Positions 1-13,003 are shown, counted from the first letter of the stretch. The stretch: DNA of 64,000 nucleotides from Paraburkholderia megapolitana (GCF_007556815.1 NZ_CP041745.1:2581001-2645000), one strand, 5' to 3'. Program-made: numbers and translations. Notes: generated from the letters alone by a model not told the origin.

Positions 1-1958
<1,958 letters not shown>

Positions 1959-3182
1959 TTACTGACTAAACAACCGCCGGGTAGCCGGCGAACCCGCCGG
2001 AATCCCCGCCTGTTCGAGTTTTGCGTACAGCGTCATCAGTTGTTTTTCGATGGCGAGAAGCGCGCTCTCGGGTAACGGCCGCCGTTGATCGTCGACCACA
2101 CGCCCGCCGATCCGCTCAGCCAGCGACTTCGCGTAATCGCACATCAGCCGGAACGGCAGGATGTCCTCGTCGGCCACCGGCACGTCGAGCACCAGCGTGA
2201 TCATCTGGCCGCCCTTGTAGGTCAGGTCGTCGCGCAGGAAATTCGTGTCGCCGAACTGCAGCATGAACACCGGGCTCTGCTTCGCGTCGAGCTTGACGAA
2301 GCGGGTGCCGTCGCGCGATAGCAGCAGTCCGTCCTGCGACGCCACCGCCTGCACGTAATTCGCCGACCACGGCGCGCCATCCGACATCACGTTGATCGAC
2401 AGTTGCGCGTCGCACTGCGCGGCAAAGCCGTCGAGTTCGCGCGCCATCGCGACGGTTTCCAGCATGTCGGGAAATTCCGGCGATGCATCGATTGCATCGG
2501 CGAACTGCTGGACGCCGGTCACGAACTCGGAGAACTCCAGTTCGTTGAGCGGCCCGCTACGGTTCGCAAGTTGCGCAGCCGCGCGCAGTTCCTCGTAGCG
2601 CACGCCGTTTTGCAGCAGCTCCCATGCACCACCGCCTTCCGGCTTGCCTTCGATATGCACGGGCTTGCTGCCCGCGCGGCGCAGGCGCTGCGCAAACGGA
2701 ATCACCTTGTCGCCAGCCACGGTTGCGGCGGGCCGGATCGGCACGATGCAGTCGATGCGGCGGTCCACGATGGCGGGCGGCGCAGACGAGATCGTCGTCG
2801 CGGCAGGCAGGATCGGTTCGACCGCTTCGTCGGGCCCACCGTCGCCGGCATGCTCGGGGAAGCCGTTTGGCGTCGTCGCCTCGGCCTGTATATCTGCCGG
2901 TGTATCGAGCGGAGCGACCGCGCCGAACGTCGGCTCGACGCGCGGCGCCACGCTGGCGCCGGCCTCGCCCGCCGCCGGTTCGCGGCGCACCGGCTGGCGC
3001 GCCGGTTCGATGAACGGACTCTGTTCCGCCTGATCGTCGCGGGCCTGCGCTTCGGCGGCGTCGGCCGGCATCGGCCGCGGCATCCTGCGGCGCACTTTCG
3101 CGCCCTGCCATGCGTTGTACGCCACCACGCCTCCGACGACCACAGCGCCGGCACCGATCAAACCGAGTGTCAACTCGTCCAT
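1959..3182 (-). CDS. zipA: Cell division protein ZipA
   Basis: Inner-membrane division protein that tethers FtsZ polymers to the membrane and stabilises the Z ring. At 407 residues it has the family architecture. A very short N-terminus is followed by one membrane segment (about residues 5-25, rich in Gly, Ala and Val). Next comes a basic stretch, then a long Pro/Ala/Glu-rich linker. The C-terminal ZipA/FtsZ-binding domain covers roughly residues 255-390 (SINVMSDGAPWS..., ..., LMCDYAKSLAERIGGRVVDD). The ATG at 3182 places the membrane anchor at the extreme N-terminus, as expected. It lies 122 bp downstream of smc on the same strand and is probably co-transcribed with it. A product of frame-shifted shadow translation is unlikely because the domain order is intact. 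Confidence 0.93.
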   Translation of the reverse strand: MDELTLGLIGAGAVVVGGVVAYNAWQGAKVRRRMPRPMPADAAEAQARDDQAEQSPFIEPARQPVRREPAAGEAGASVAPRVEPTFGAVAPLDTPADIQAEATTPNGFPEHAGDGGPDEAVEPILPAATTISSAPPAIVDRRIDCIVPIRPAATVAGDKVIPFAQRLRRAGSKPVHIEGKPEGGGAWELLQNGVRYEELRAAAQLANRSGPLNELEFSEFVTGVQQFADAIDASPEFPDMLETVAMARELDGFAAQCDAQLSINVMSDGAPWSANYVQAVASQDGLLLSRDGTRFVKLDAKQSPVFMLQFGDTNFLRDDLTYKGGQMITLVLDVPVADEDILPFRLMCDYAKSLAERIGGRVVDDQRRPLPESALLAIEKQLMTLYAKLEQAGIPAGSPATRRLFSQ

Positions 3183-3304
3183 GCACGCTCCATCAGCAAT
3201 TCCCTTGTTTCAATTCACTTGCCAGCTCATTTGCCTGCCGCGGTTTGCCCGAGTCTACGACAGGGCCGCCGGCGCATGTGATTCAAACGATTCAAACCCG
3301 CGCG

Positions 3305-6300
3305 TCAAAGCGCATTCTGTGCGAATCCTGCCGCCGCTTCCATATCGACTGCGACGATCCGGGACACGCCCTGTTCCTGCATCGTCACGCCGATCAGCTG
3401 CTGCGCCATCTCCATCGCGATCTTGTTGTGCGAGATAAACAGGAACTGCGTCTTTTCCGCCATCGCGCGAACCAGGTTGGCGAAACGTTCGGTGTTCGCG
3501 TCGTCGAGCGGCGCGTCCACTTCGTCGAGCAGACAGAACGGCGCCGGATTCAACTGGAACATCGCGAACACGAGTGCCGTCGCGGTCAGCGCTTTCTCGC
3601 CGCCCGACAACAGGTGGATCGTCGAGTTCTTCTTGCCCGGCGGCTGTGCCATCACCTGCACGCCGGCGTCGAGAATCTCGTCGCCAGTCATGATGAGCCT
3701 TGCCTGCCCGCCGCCGAAAAGCCGCGGGAACAGTTCACCGAAGTGCTTGTTGACCTCGTCGAACGTGCCTTGCAGCAGCGTACGCGTTTCCTGGTCGATC
3801 TTGCGGATCGCGTCTTCGAGCGTGTCGATCGCGCTGGTCAGATCCGCCGATTGCGCATCGAGGAACGCCTTGCGTTCGCTCGCGGCCTTCAGCTCGTCGA
3901 GCGCGGCCATGTTCACCGGCCCGAGCGCGGCGATCGCGTTGTTGATCCGCGTGACTTCGCCTTGCAGGTACGACGGCTTCATGTCCGGCGTGAGCTTCGC
4001 CTGCAGCTCGGCCTCGTCGATGCCAGCCTCGGCCAGTTGCTCGATGAACTGCTGGCCGCTTAGGCGCGCAGCCTGTTCTTTCAACTGCAGTTCGGTGATG
4101 CGGTCGCGCAGCGGTTGCAGCGCGCGCTCGGCGGTGAGGCGCGTTTCGTCGGCCTGGCGCAGTTTCGCCGTCAGATCGTCGAGTTCGAGCCGGGCTGCCT
4201 GCAGCGCCGCTTCCTTGACCGCGCGCAGCTCCAGCGCTTCCTGCAAACCGGTGTGCGCGGTCTGTTCGTTGATCGTTTCGAGTTCGGCTCGCGCATCTTC
4301 CAGCGACCCTGCCACTCGCTCGCTCTGCTCGTGCGCGATCTGGATGCTGCGCTTCAGTTCGTCGATGCGGTTCGCCATGTTGCGTGCGGCGAAGCGTGCA
4401 TCGGTGGCCGCGCGATCGAGGTCGCGCGCTTCGGTGCGCGCATTGCTGAGCGCTTCGTCGAGGGCTTCGAAGGTAAGCTGGTTGTCTTCGAAACGCGCCT
4501 GCAATTCGGCCAGTTCCGTATCGTGACGCTCGAAGTTCGCTTCCGATTCGGCACGCAGCGCACGCTGTTCGTCGATCTGCCCGGTGATCTCTTCGAGTTC
4601 CTCGCGGATCTGCGTGCTGCGCTGCGTATAGCGCTCATGCGCCTGGGCGAGCTTCAGCACATCCATCTGCAGCGCGTGTACCCGCTGCGTCGCGCGTTCG
4701 GCCTGCTGCCGCACGTCGGTCAGCACCTGCGCCGCCTGGGTGTGCGCCGCTTCCGCACGAATCGCCGCCGACTTCGCTTCTTCGGCGAGCAGTACCTGCG
4801 CGCGCACCTGGCGCGTCAGGTTCTCGATCTCCTGCTGGCGTGCCAACATGCCGGCCTGTTCGGAATCGGCGGCATAGAGCTGCACGCCGACACGCGTCAC
4901 CACATGGCCGGCCTTGACGACGAACGCGCCGCCTTCCGGCAACTGCGTGCGCATGGCAAGCGCCTGCTGCAGGTCGTCGGCGACGAACGCGCGACCGAGC
5001 CAGTCGTTGAGTACCGCGCGCAGCCCGGCGTCGTCGATGCGGACCAGCGCCAGCAGCGGGCGCAGCGTGGCCGGGGCGTCGGGCGCGGGGCCGGCCACGG
5101 GCGGCGCGTAGAACGCGAGCTTCGCCGGCGGCGCATCGGTGGCGAATGCCTTGACCCAGTCGAGGTTCGACACTTCGAGCGCGGCGAGCCGCTCGCGCAG
5201 CACCGATTCGAGCGCGGTTTCCCAACCGGCCTCGACATGCAGTTTCTTCCACAGACGCGGCAGGCCGCCCAGTTCGTGCCTGTCGAGCCACGGCTGGATC
5301 TTGCCTTCGGTCTGCACGTTTTCCTGCAACTGCTTGAGCGCTGCAAGCCGTGCATCGAGTTGATGGTTCTGTGCGCTTTCGGCCTGCACACGCTCCTGCG
5401 CGGCGCGCCGGTCGGCATCGAGGCGCGGCAGCGTTTCCTGCGCATCGGCGAGACGCGCCTGCGCATCCTGCAGAATCTCCTCGTGTTCGGCGAGTTGCAT
5501 GCGCGACTCTTCGAGCTGCGCTTCGTCGGGCGCATCGAGCCCACCCGCTTCCGATTTCAACCGCTCGTGACGCTGCTGCAGTTGCTGCAGTTGCTGGTCG
5601 GCGTTGCGCTGATGCGCCGCTTCGAGCTTCAACGCCTGCTCGGTCTGCGCGATGCCGCCGCGCTCTTCGTTCAACTGCGTCTGCGCATCGCGCCAGCGCG
5701 CCTCCAGCGCCGGCAGTGCGTCGTGCTTCGCAGCGGCGCTTTCCTCAGCGACGGCGGCCTTTTCTTCCGCAACGGCAAGCTGCTCTTCAGCATCGCCGAG
5801 ATCGTCGCCGGCCTTGGCTGCCTGCGCATTCCATTGCTCGCGCTGGGCAGTCAGCGCCGCGATCTGCGCCTGCACGCGGTTGCGCGATTCGACGATAAAG
5901 CGGATCTCCGCTTCGAGCCGGCTCACTTCGGCATTCGCTTCGTAGAGGCCGCCCTGGGCGCCCTGCATCGCGTCGCTGGCCGAATAGTGAGCAACGCGCA
6001 GCGTTTCGAGCTGCGCTTCGACTTCACGCAGCTTCGCGGTATGGGCTTCGAGGTCGATCTGCGCCTGTTCGATCGCGCGCTGCTGACGCTCCTGCTCGCC
6101 GCCCGCCTCGTTCTTGCGCAGCAGCCACAGCAGCCGCTGCTTCTCTTCGCCGTCGGTCTGCAGTTCCTTGAATTTCGTTGCGACGACCGCCTGCCCTTCG
6201 AGCTTCTCGAGGTTCGCACCAAGCTCACGGACGATGTCCTCGACGCGCGTCAGGTTCTCGCGCGTGTCGTGCAGACGGTTTTCGGTTTCGCGGCGGCGTT

Positions 6301-6823
6301 CCTTGTACTTCGACACGCCCGCGGCCTCTTCGAGGAATACGCGCAGTTCTTCGGGCTTCGCCTCGATGATCCGCGAGATCATGCCCTGCCCGATGATCGC
6401 GTACGCGCGCGGCCCAAGGCCGGTACCGAGGAAGATGTCCTGGATGTCGCGCCGGCGGGCCGGCAGATTGTTGATGTAGTAGCTCGATGTGCCGTCGCGT
6501 GTCAGCACGCGCTTCACGGCAATCTCCGCATACTGGCCCCACTGGCCGGCAGCACGGCCGTCGGCGTTGTCGAAGATGAGTTCGACGCTGGCGCGGCTGC
6601 CCGGCTTGCGCGCGGTCGAGCCGTTGAAGATCACGTCCTGCATCGATTCGCCGCGCAGCTCGGACGCGCGCGATTCGCCCAGCACCCAGCGCACGGCGTC
6701 GATGATGTTCGACTTGCCGCAGCCATTGGGACCGACCACGCCGACAAGCTGGCCCGGAACCTGGAAATGAGTGGGATCGACGAAGGATTTGAAGCCAGCG
6801 AGTTTGATCGAGGTCAGACGCAC
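3305..6823 (-). CDS. smc: Chromosome segregation protein SMC
   Basis: ATPase of the bacterial SMC-ScpAB condensin, which compacts and segregates the chromosome. The GTG at 6823 gives 1172 residues beginning VRLTSIKLAGFKSF, the usual SMC N-terminus; an upstream TTG/ATG extension looks non-native. Walker A (GPNGCGKS) is at 31-38. Two long coiled coils flank a hinge near residues 500-660. The C-terminal head carries the ABC signature LSGGEKALTATAL and the Walker B CLLDEVDAPLDDAN. Coiled-coil sections are rich in Ala, Glu, Gln and Arg. Heads the smc-zipA-ligA group. An antisense open frame of 908 codons across this gene is a GC-driven shadow. Confidence 0.96.
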   Translation of the reverse strand: MRLTSIKLAGFKSFVDPTHFQVPGQLVGVVGPNGCGKSNIIDAVRWVLGESRASELRGESMQDVIFNGSTARKPGSRASVELIFDNADGRAAGQWGQYAEIAVKRVLTRDGTSSYYINNLPARRRDIQDIFLGTGLGPRAYAIIGQGMISRIIEAKPEELRVFLEEAAGVSKYKERRRETENRLHDTRENLTRVEDIVRELGANLEKLEGQAVVATKFKELQTDGEEKQRLLWLLRKNEAGGEQERQQRAIEQAQIDLEAHTAKLREVEAQLETLRVAHYSASDAMQGAQGGLYEANAEVSRLEAEIRFIVESRNRVQAQIAALTAQREQWNAQAAKAGDDLGDAEEQLAVAEEKAAVAEESAAAKHDALPALEARWRDAQTQLNEERGGIAQTEQALKLEAAHQRNADQQLQQLQQRHERLKSEAGGLDAPDEAQLEESRMQLAEHEEILQDAQARLADAQETLPRLDADRRAAQERVQAESAQNHQLDARLAALKQLQENVQTEGKIQPWLDRHELGGLPRLWKKLHVEAGWETALESVLRERLAALEVSNLDWVKAFATDAPPAKLAFYAPPVAGPAPDAPATLRPLLALVRIDDAGLRAVLNDWLGRAFVADDLQQALAMRTQLPEGGAFVVKAGHVVTRVGVQLYAADSEQAGMLARQQEIENLTRQVRAQVLLAEEAKSAAIRAEAAHTQAAQVLTDVRQQAERATQRVHALQMDVLKLAQAHERYTQRSTQIREELEEITGQIDEQRALRAESEANFERHDTELAELQARFEDNQLTFEALDEALSNARTEARDLDRAATDARFAARNMANRIDELKRSIQIAHEQSERVAGSLEDARAELETINEQTAHTGLQEALELRAVKEAALQAARLELDDLTAKLRQADETRLTAERALQPLRDRITELQLKEQAARLSGQQFIEQLAEAGIDEAELQAKLTPDMKPSYLQGEVTRINNAIAALGPVNMAALDELKAASERKAFLDAQSADLTSAIDTLEDAIRKIDQETRTLLQGTFDEVNKHFGELFPRLFGGGQARLIMTGDEILDAGVQVMAQPPGKKNSTIHLLSGGEKALTATALVFAMFQLNPAPFCLLDEVDAPLDDANTERFANLVRAMAEKTQFLFISHNKIAMEMAQQLIGVTMQEQGVSRIVAVDMEAAAGFAQNAL

Positions 6824-6971
6824 GGCGATATCGCTGATTGAAAAGAGAAAAGGGACACGGACCGCGACTGCCGGCTGCATCGCCCAGCGATGTAGCGAGC
6901 CGACGCGCGGACCCGCCGCGAACCTGGCGCCGCATACGCGCGGTCAGGCGCGCTGCGGCGGGCAGAGGCAA

Positions 6972-7931
6972 TCATACCATCGCGCGCGAACGATTCCGGC
7001 GCTCCGCTTCGTCGCCAGGCCCGTCGAGCGGCTCGGGCCGGGCCCGGTGCACCCAGCTCGCCAGCGCGGACGCCAGCACGATGCACGCGCCGCCGGCCCA
7101 CTCGCGCGGCCCCGGCGTCTCGCCGGCGAAGAGCCACGCCGACAGCGCCGTCACGACGATCTCAAACAGCATCACGATCGACGCGCGGTTCGCCGGCACG
7201 CGCGCGAGGCCGTACTGCACGAGCATGTTGTTGGTGGCGAGGACGAAGCCGAGCGCGCACACCAGCAGCGCAGCCGTGGCAAGGTGCGCGCCGGCGGGCG
7301 GCGCGGGCATCGCCTCGAAGAACGACGCGCACGAGCTGAAGATCGCCGCCCCGCCGAAGATCGTCGCGGTGCGCATCTCGGCTTTCATGTCCGGCAGCAC
7401 GCGGCTCGTCTTCACGATCAGCACGTTGCTCATCGCGAAGCCCATGCCCGCGGCTAGCCCGGCCCATTCGGCGAGACTGCCGGGCATCGGCATGCCGAGA
7501 CGCGGCGACCACAGCATCAGCATCGCCCCGGCCAGCGACAGCGCCGCGAGTCCCGCACCCGCCCACGTCAAACGCTCGCGCAGGATGAAATGTGCGAATA
7601 GCGCGGTCCATGCGGGCGTCAGATAGAAGAGCAGCAGCACACGCATCACTTCGCCGTGGATCGTGCCCCAGACGAAGCCGAGATTGGTGATGCCCGCTGT
7701 GAAGCCGAGCGTGGGTATCAGCCAGTGCCAGCGCAGTGTGGCGATCGCGCGGGGTCGCAGCAGGAGCACGCACAGACAGGCGGCCGCACTCGTCGATGCG
7801 CTGGCCACGGTGCCGCTCACGCCGAGCGCGGCAAGCATCCGCAGCGGATACCAGATCATTCCCCATACCGATGCGCCCAGCATGATGGCAAGCACGGGCC
7901 AGTTGCGCAGCCAGGGGCTGGTCGTGTTCAT
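6972..7931 (-). CDS. EamA/DMT-superfamily transporter
   Basis: Inner-membrane exporter of the drug/metabolite transporter superfamily; the substrate cannot be read from sequence. The 319-residue protein has about ten hydrophobic segments in two EamA repeats, with the second repeat starting near residue 165. It opens MNTTSPWLRNWPVLAIMLGA. A typical loop pattern, GEVMRVLLLFYLTPAWTALF, ends the first half. It lies upstream of smc on the same strand (148 bp gap) and is transcribed away from dapC. The C-terminal tail is Arg/Glu-rich and cytoplasmic. Amino-acid or metabolite efflux is the usual role of relatives, but this is family-level inference. Confidence 0.88.
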   Translation of the reverse strand: MNTTSPWLRNWPVLAIMLGASVWGMIWYPLRMLAALGVSGTVASASTSAAACLCVLLLRPRAIATLRWHWLIPTLGFTAGITNLGFVWGTIHGEVMRVLLLFYLTPAWTALFAHFILRERLTWAGAGLAALSLAGAMLMLWSPRLGMPMPGSLAEWAGLAAGMGFAMSNVLIVKTSRVLPDMKAEMRTATIFGGAAIFSSCASFFEAMPAPPAGAHLATAALLVCALGFVLATNNMLVQYGLARVPANRASIVMLFEIVVTALSAWLFAGETPGPREWAGGACIVLASALASWVHRARPEPLDGPGDEAERRNRSRAMV

Positions 7932-8013
7932 TGTGCGGCGCCCACCGCGATCGTCGTCCGTACCGTGACCAATTGCCGTTCCTGTTCTGTTCCGTTTGCC
8001 GGTGCGGCGTTAT

Positions 8014-8052
8014 CGGGCTCAACCACCGGGCTCAACCACCAGGCCCAACCAC
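8014..8052. repeat. Three tandem 13-bp repeats upstream of dapC
   Basis: CGGGCTCAACCAC occurs twice perfectly, followed by a third copy, CAGGCCCAACCAC, with two changes. The array sits in the divergent region between the transporter and dapC, about 36 bp upstream of a TATAAT box. Confidence 0.7.
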
Positions 8053-8087
8053 CGCCCGCCGCGCCCCGCGCAGCCTGTCGGCCACGC

Positions 8088-8093
8088 TATAAT
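8088..8093 (+). promoter_or_regulatory. Candidate -10 box for dapC
   Basis: A perfect TATAAT lies about 100 bp before the dapC start in otherwise GC-rich DNA. No good -35 hexamer sits 16-18 bp upstream, so an activator or an atypical -35 would be needed. Called from sequence only. Confidence 0.4.
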
Positions 8094-8194
8094 CGCGAGG
8101 TTGCCGGAAGCCGCGCCCGCGCTCCGGTCATTGTGTGCGCCGACCGCCGCACGCACCTGTCTCCGCCCGTCTTCGATCCGACCCGATCCGCCAA

Positions 8195-9412
8195 GTGAAT
8201 CCGCTCCTCGACTCCCTCCAGCCCTACCCGTTCGAAAAGCTCCGCGCGCTGTTCAAGGGCGTCACGCCACCCGCGGGACTGCCGCATATCAGCTTCGGCA
8301 TCGGCGAACCGAAACATCCGACGCCGACGCTGATCCGTGACGCCGTCGTCGCCTCGCTGGATGGGCTCGCGTCCTACCCGGCGACGCTCGGCTCGGAAGC
8401 GCTGCGCGTCGCGATCGCGCGCTGGGTAACGTGGCGTTATGCGTTGCCGCCCGTCGATCCGGCCACCCAGGTCCTGCCGGTAGCGGGCTCACGCGAAGCG
8501 CTGTTCGCGCTCGCGCAGACGGTGATCGATCCGGCCCGTACGGCCGGCGGCGAGCCCGCGATCGTACTCTGTCCGAACCCGTTCTACCAGATTTACGAAG
8601 GCGCGGCGCTGCTCGCCGGCGCGCAACCGTATTTCGCCAACAGCGATCCGGCGCGCAACTTCGCGTGCGACTACGCGGCGATTCCCGCCGACATCTGGGC
8701 CCGCACGCAGTTGCTCTATGTGTGCAGCCCCGGCAATCCGACCGGCGCCGTACTCACGCTCGACGACTGGCGCGAACTGTTCGCGCTGTCGGACCGCTAC
8801 GGCTTCGTGATCGCCTCCGACGAATGCTATTCGGAGATCTACTTCGACGAAGCACACCCGCCGCTTGGCGCGCTCGAAGCCGCCCATAAACTCGGGCGCG
8901 GTTTCGAACGGCTGGTGATGCTGTCGAGCCTGTCGAAGCGCTCGAACGTGCCGGGCATGCGCTCGGGCTTCGTCGCGGGTGACGCGGCGATCCTCAAGCA
9001 GTTCCTGCTGTACCGCACCTACCACGGCGCTGCACTGTCGACCGTCTACCAGACGGCGAGCATCGCGGCCTGGAGCGACGAGACGCACGTGCGCGAAAAC
9101 CGCGCGAAGTACGTGCAGAAGTTTTCCACCGTTACGCCGATGCTGGCCGAGGTGCTCGACGTGCGTCTGCCGGACGCGGCGTTCTATCTGTGGGCCAACG
9201 TCGAGCGCACGGGTCTCGCGGACGACGAATTCGCCCGGCGTCTGTACGCCGACTATAATGTGACGGTTCTGCCGGGCTCATACCTCGCGCGCACCGCACA
9301 CGATGCGAACCCGGGCCGGGGTTTCATCCGGATCGCGCTCGTCGCGGATGTCGACGAGTGCACTGAAGGTGCCCGGCGCATCGTTGAGTTTTGCCGGGGA
9401 CTGAAACGCTAA
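8195..9412 (+). CDS. dapC: Succinyldiaminopimelate transaminase DapC
   Basis: PLP-dependent fold-type I aminotransferase that converts N-succinyl-2-amino-6-ketopimelate to N-succinyl-LL-diaminopimelate, in lysine and peptidoglycan precursor synthesis. The GTG at 8195 gives 405 residues starting VNPLLDSLQPYPFEKL, the conserved beginning of this family; upstream in-frame codons look non-coding. The PLP-lysine motif SSLSKRSNVPGMRSGF is near residue 240, and SPGNPTGAV marks the substrate/PLP pocket. The adjacent dapD and dapE support this pathway over a general aspartate aminotransferase. Confidence 0.93.
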   Translation: MNPLLDSLQPYPFEKLRALFKGVTPPAGLPHISFGIGEPKHPTPTLIRDAVVASLDGLASYPATLGSEALRVAIARWVTWRYALPPVDPATQVLPVAGSREALFALAQTVIDPARTAGGEPAIVLCPNPFYQIYEGAALLAGAQPYFANSDPARNFACDYAAIPADIWARTQLLYVCSPGNPTGAVLTLDDWRELFALSDRYGFVIASDECYSEIYFDEAHPPLGALEAAHKLGRGFERLVMLSSLSKRSNVPGMRSGFVAGDAAILKQFLLYRTYHGAALSTVYQTASIAAWSDETHVRENRAKYVQKFSTVTPMLAEVLDVRLPDAAFYLWANVERTGLADDEFARRLYADYNVTVLPGSYLARTAHDANPGRGFIRIALVADVDECTEGARRIVEFCRGLKR

Positions 9413-9477
9413 CCCGACGCTGAACCGGCCACCGCTCCCATCACCCGATTTCAAACACCTCTTCATCAAGCACCCAT

Positions 9478-10326
9478 ATGTCGCAACAACTTCAGCAGAT
9501 CATCGATAACGCCTGGGAAAACCGCACCGAGCTGTCGCCGAAAGCCGCGCCGGCCGACGTGCGCGAAGCCGTCGCACACGCGATCGAGCAACTCGACCGC
9601 GGCACGCTGCGCGTCGCCGAAAAGAAGGACGGTACCTGGGTCGTCAATCAATGGCTGAAGAAAGCCGTGCTGCTGTCGTTCCGCCTTGAGGACAACCTGC
9701 CGATGCCGGCCGGCGGCAACGGCGGCAATGGCGCGAACTACACCCAGTTCTACGACAAGGTGCCGTCGAAGTTCGCGAACTACACCGCCGAAGACTTCGC
9801 CGCCGGCGGTTTCCGCGTCGTGCCGCCCGCGCTCGCGCGCCGTGGCGCGTTCATCGCGAAGAACGTCGTGCTGATGCCGTCGTACACCAACATCGGCGCG
9901 TACGTCGACGAAGGCACGATGGTCGATACGTGGGCGACCGTCGGTTCGTGCGCGCAGATCGGCAAGAACGTGCATCTGTCGGGTGGCGTCGGTATCGGCG
10001 GCGTGCTGGAGCCGCTGCAGGCGAACCCGGTGATCATCGAAGACAACTGCTTCATCGGTGCGCGCTCGGAAGTGGTCGAAGGCGTGATCGTCGAAGAGAA
10101 CTCGGTGATCTCGATGGGCGTGTATCTCGGCCAGAGCACCAAGATTTACGATCGCGAAACCGGCGAAGTGACCTACGGCCGCATTCCGGCGGGCTCGGTG
10201 GTGGTGGCGGGCAACCTGCCGTCGAAGGACGGCTCGCATAGTCTGTACTGCGCCGTGATCGTCAAGAAGGTCGACGCGAAGACCCGCGCCAAGGTCGGTC
10301 TCAACGAGCTGCTGCGAGGCGATTGA
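9478..10326 (+). CDS. dapD: 2,3,4,5-tetrahydropyridine-2,6-dicarboxylate N-succinyltransferase DapD
   Basis: Transfers succinyl from succinyl-CoA to tetrahydrodipicolinate, the committed step of the succinylase branch of lysine/DAP synthesis. The 282-residue protein (family about 275) has a helical N-terminal domain, [19 protein letters not shown]. From about residue 100 there is a left-handed beta-helix of hexapeptide repeats ([54 protein letters not shown]). It lies 65 bp after dapC. Its TGA stop shares one base with the ATG of the next gene, so the two are probably translationally coupled. Confidence 0.96.
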   Translation: MSQQLQQIIDNAWENRTELSPKAAPADVREAVAHAIEQLDRGTLRVAEKKDGTWVVNQWLKKAVLLSFRLEDNLPMPAGGNGGNGANYTQFYDKVPSKFANYTAEDFAAGGFRVVPPALARRGAFIAKNVVLMPSYTNIGAYVDEGTMVDTWATVGSCAQIGKNVHLSGGVGIGGVLEPLQANPVIIEDNCFIGARSEVVEGVIVEENSVISMGVYLGQSTKIYDRETGEVTYGRIPAGSVVVAGNLPSKDGSHSLYCAVIVKKVDAKTRAKVGLNELLRGD

Positions 10327-10691
10327 TGGCACGCGCCAACAAGACCGTCGTCTATGGCATCCCGAACTGCGACACCGTGAAGAAAGCGCGTGTCTGGCTG
10401 GAAGAGCACGGCATCGAGTTCGAGTTTCACGACTTCAAGAAGGCCGGCGTCACGGCGCCGCTCGTGCAGGACTGGCTCAAGGATGTGTCGCTCGACGCGC
10501 TGCTGAACCGCCGCGGCACGACCTGGCGCGGTCTGTCCGACGACATGAAAGCCGCAGCCGATAACCAGGCCGGTGCGATCGCGTTGATGATCCACAAGCC
10601 TTCGGTCATCAAGCGGCCGGTCGTGGTCGTGAATGGTCGGGTCAAGACGCTCGGTTTTTCGGCGGAAGAATACGCAACGCTGTTCGCTTGA
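10326..10691 (+). CDS. ArsC-family reductase (YffB/Spx-like)
   Basis: A 121-residue thioredoxin-fold protein of the arsenate reductase/Spx family. The single redox cysteine lies in GIPNCDTVKKAR, which matches the YffB-type group and not true arsenate reductases; substrates of that group are poorly known. Other family marks are the central HDFKKAGVTAPLVQDWL and the late PSVIKRPVVV segment. The ATG at 10326 overlaps the dapD stop by one base, so translation is coupled. The same dapD-reductase-dapE order occurs, as I recall, in many beta- and gammaproteobacteria, suggesting but not proving a link to DAP synthesis. A strong terminator follows. Confidence 0.88.
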   Translation: MARANKTVVYGIPNCDTVKKARVWLEEHGIEFEFHDFKKAGVTAPLVQDWLKDVSLDALLNRRGTTWRGLSDDMKAAADNQAGAIALMIHKPSVIKRPVVVVNGRVKTLGFSAEEYATLFA

Positions 10692-10755
10692 CGTTGACCT
10701 CGCTGACCTCGCGGATCTGCGCAAGCAGCCGCCGCGTTGAGTGACTCACGTAGTA

Positions 10756-11953
<1,198 letters not shown>

Positions 11954-11970
11954 CCGAGGACCCTGCAGCA

Positions 11971-12855
11971 ATGACGCACCCGTTTTCCACTGTCCGCGAT
12001 CTGCTGCGTTTCGCCGTATCGCGTTTCAACCAGGCCGGGCTCGCGTTCGGTCACGGCTCGGCCAACGCCTACGATGAAGCGGCCTACCTCGTGCTGCACA
12101 CGCTGCATCTGCCGCTCGATCTGCTCGATCCGTTTCTCGACGCGCGCCTCGCGCCCGCCGAAATCGATGCGGTGCTGAACGTGATCGAACGGCGCGCAAC
12201 CGATCGCATCCCCGCTGCGTATCTCACGAAGGAAGCGTGGATGCACGGCTATCGCTTCTACGTCGACGAACGCGTGATCGTGCCGCGCTCGTTTATCGGC
12301 GAGTTGCTCGAGGATGGGTTGCAGCCATACGTAGCCGATCCGGAACAGGTCGGCGCCGTGCTCGAGCTGTGCACCGGTTCTGGCTGCCTCGCGATCCTCG
12401 CGGCGCACGCGTTTCCGAACGCGGACATCGACGCGGTCGATCTGTCCGCGCCGGCACTCGAAGTCGCGGCGCGCAACGTGCATGAGTACGAACTCGACGA
12501 GCAGATTGTCTTGTTCGAAGGCGACCTCTACGCACCGCTGCCCGAGCGGCGCTACGACGTGATCATCACGAACCCGCCGTACGTCAACGCGCAATCGATG
12601 CAGTTGCTGCCGCCCGAGTACCGCCATGAACCGGAGATGGCGCTCGCAGGCGGTGCGGACGGTATGGATCTCGTGCGACGCATCATCGGTGCGGCGCGCG
12701 AATGGCTGACCGATGAAGGCGTGCTGGTCGTCGAGATCGGCAACGAGCGCGAACACGTCGAGGCTGCATTCGGGGGGCTCGATCTCGTGTGGCTGACGAC
12801 GAGCGCCGGCGACAACAACGTGTTCCTGATCCAGGCAGCCGACCTGCCGGTCTGA
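11971..12855 (+). CDS. prmB: Ribosomal protein L3 N5-glutamine methyltransferase PrmB
   Basis: SAM-dependent methyltransferase that modifies a glutamine of ribosomal protein L3. The ATG at 11971 gives 294 residues, close to the family length. An N-terminal helical domain (about 1-95) contains FGHGSANAYDEAAYL. The Rossmann domain has the SAM motif VLELCTGSGCLAILAA near 125, and the catalytic motif ITNPPYV, which binds the target glutamine, near 195. AYLTKEAWMHGYRFYVDERVIVPRS is typical of PrmB, whereas PrmC modifies release factors. It lies 17 bp after dapE and is likely co-transcribed. Confidence 0.92.
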   Translation: MTHPFSTVRDLLRFAVSRFNQAGLAFGHGSANAYDEAAYLVLHTLHLPLDLLDPFLDARLAPAEIDAVLNVIERRATDRIPAAYLTKEAWMHGYRFYVDERVIVPRSFIGELLEDGLQPYVADPEQVGAVLELCTGSGCLAILAAHAFPNADIDAVDLSAPALEVAARNVHEYELDEQIVLFEGDLYAPLPERRYDVIITNPPYVNAQSMQLLPPEYRHEPEMALAGGADGMDLVRRIIGAAREWLTDEGVLVVEIGNEREHVEAAFGGLDLVWLTTSAGDNNVFLIQAADLPV

Positions 12856-13003
12856 GCGGGATCGAGTGGTCGTTAGTGGTCCCGGATAGTCCGGTTGTCA
12901 TCTAACCCGACCGCTACACGCACGGCTTCGGTAAGATGAGTGTCATCCGCCGACCGGCCGTGCACGTCATGCGCGAGCCGGCCCGGCCAACCCGCGCTCG
13001 CCT

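Noticed and set aside
2403..3281. 292-codon frame opposite zipA
   Set aside because: Antisense shadow of a high-GC gene with no domain; it is closely the complement of zipA's Pro/Ala-rich linker.
4115..6841. Open frame of 908 codons on the strand opposite smc
   Set aside because: High-GC codons keep the opposite strand open; its protein has no recognisable domain and is rich in Arg, Leu and Phe, while smc has every family motif.
8135..8194. Upstream extension of dapC
   Set aside because: The 20 extra residues (MRRPPHAPVS...) are not family-like and lie close to the likely promoter; the GTG at 8195 fits the conserved start.
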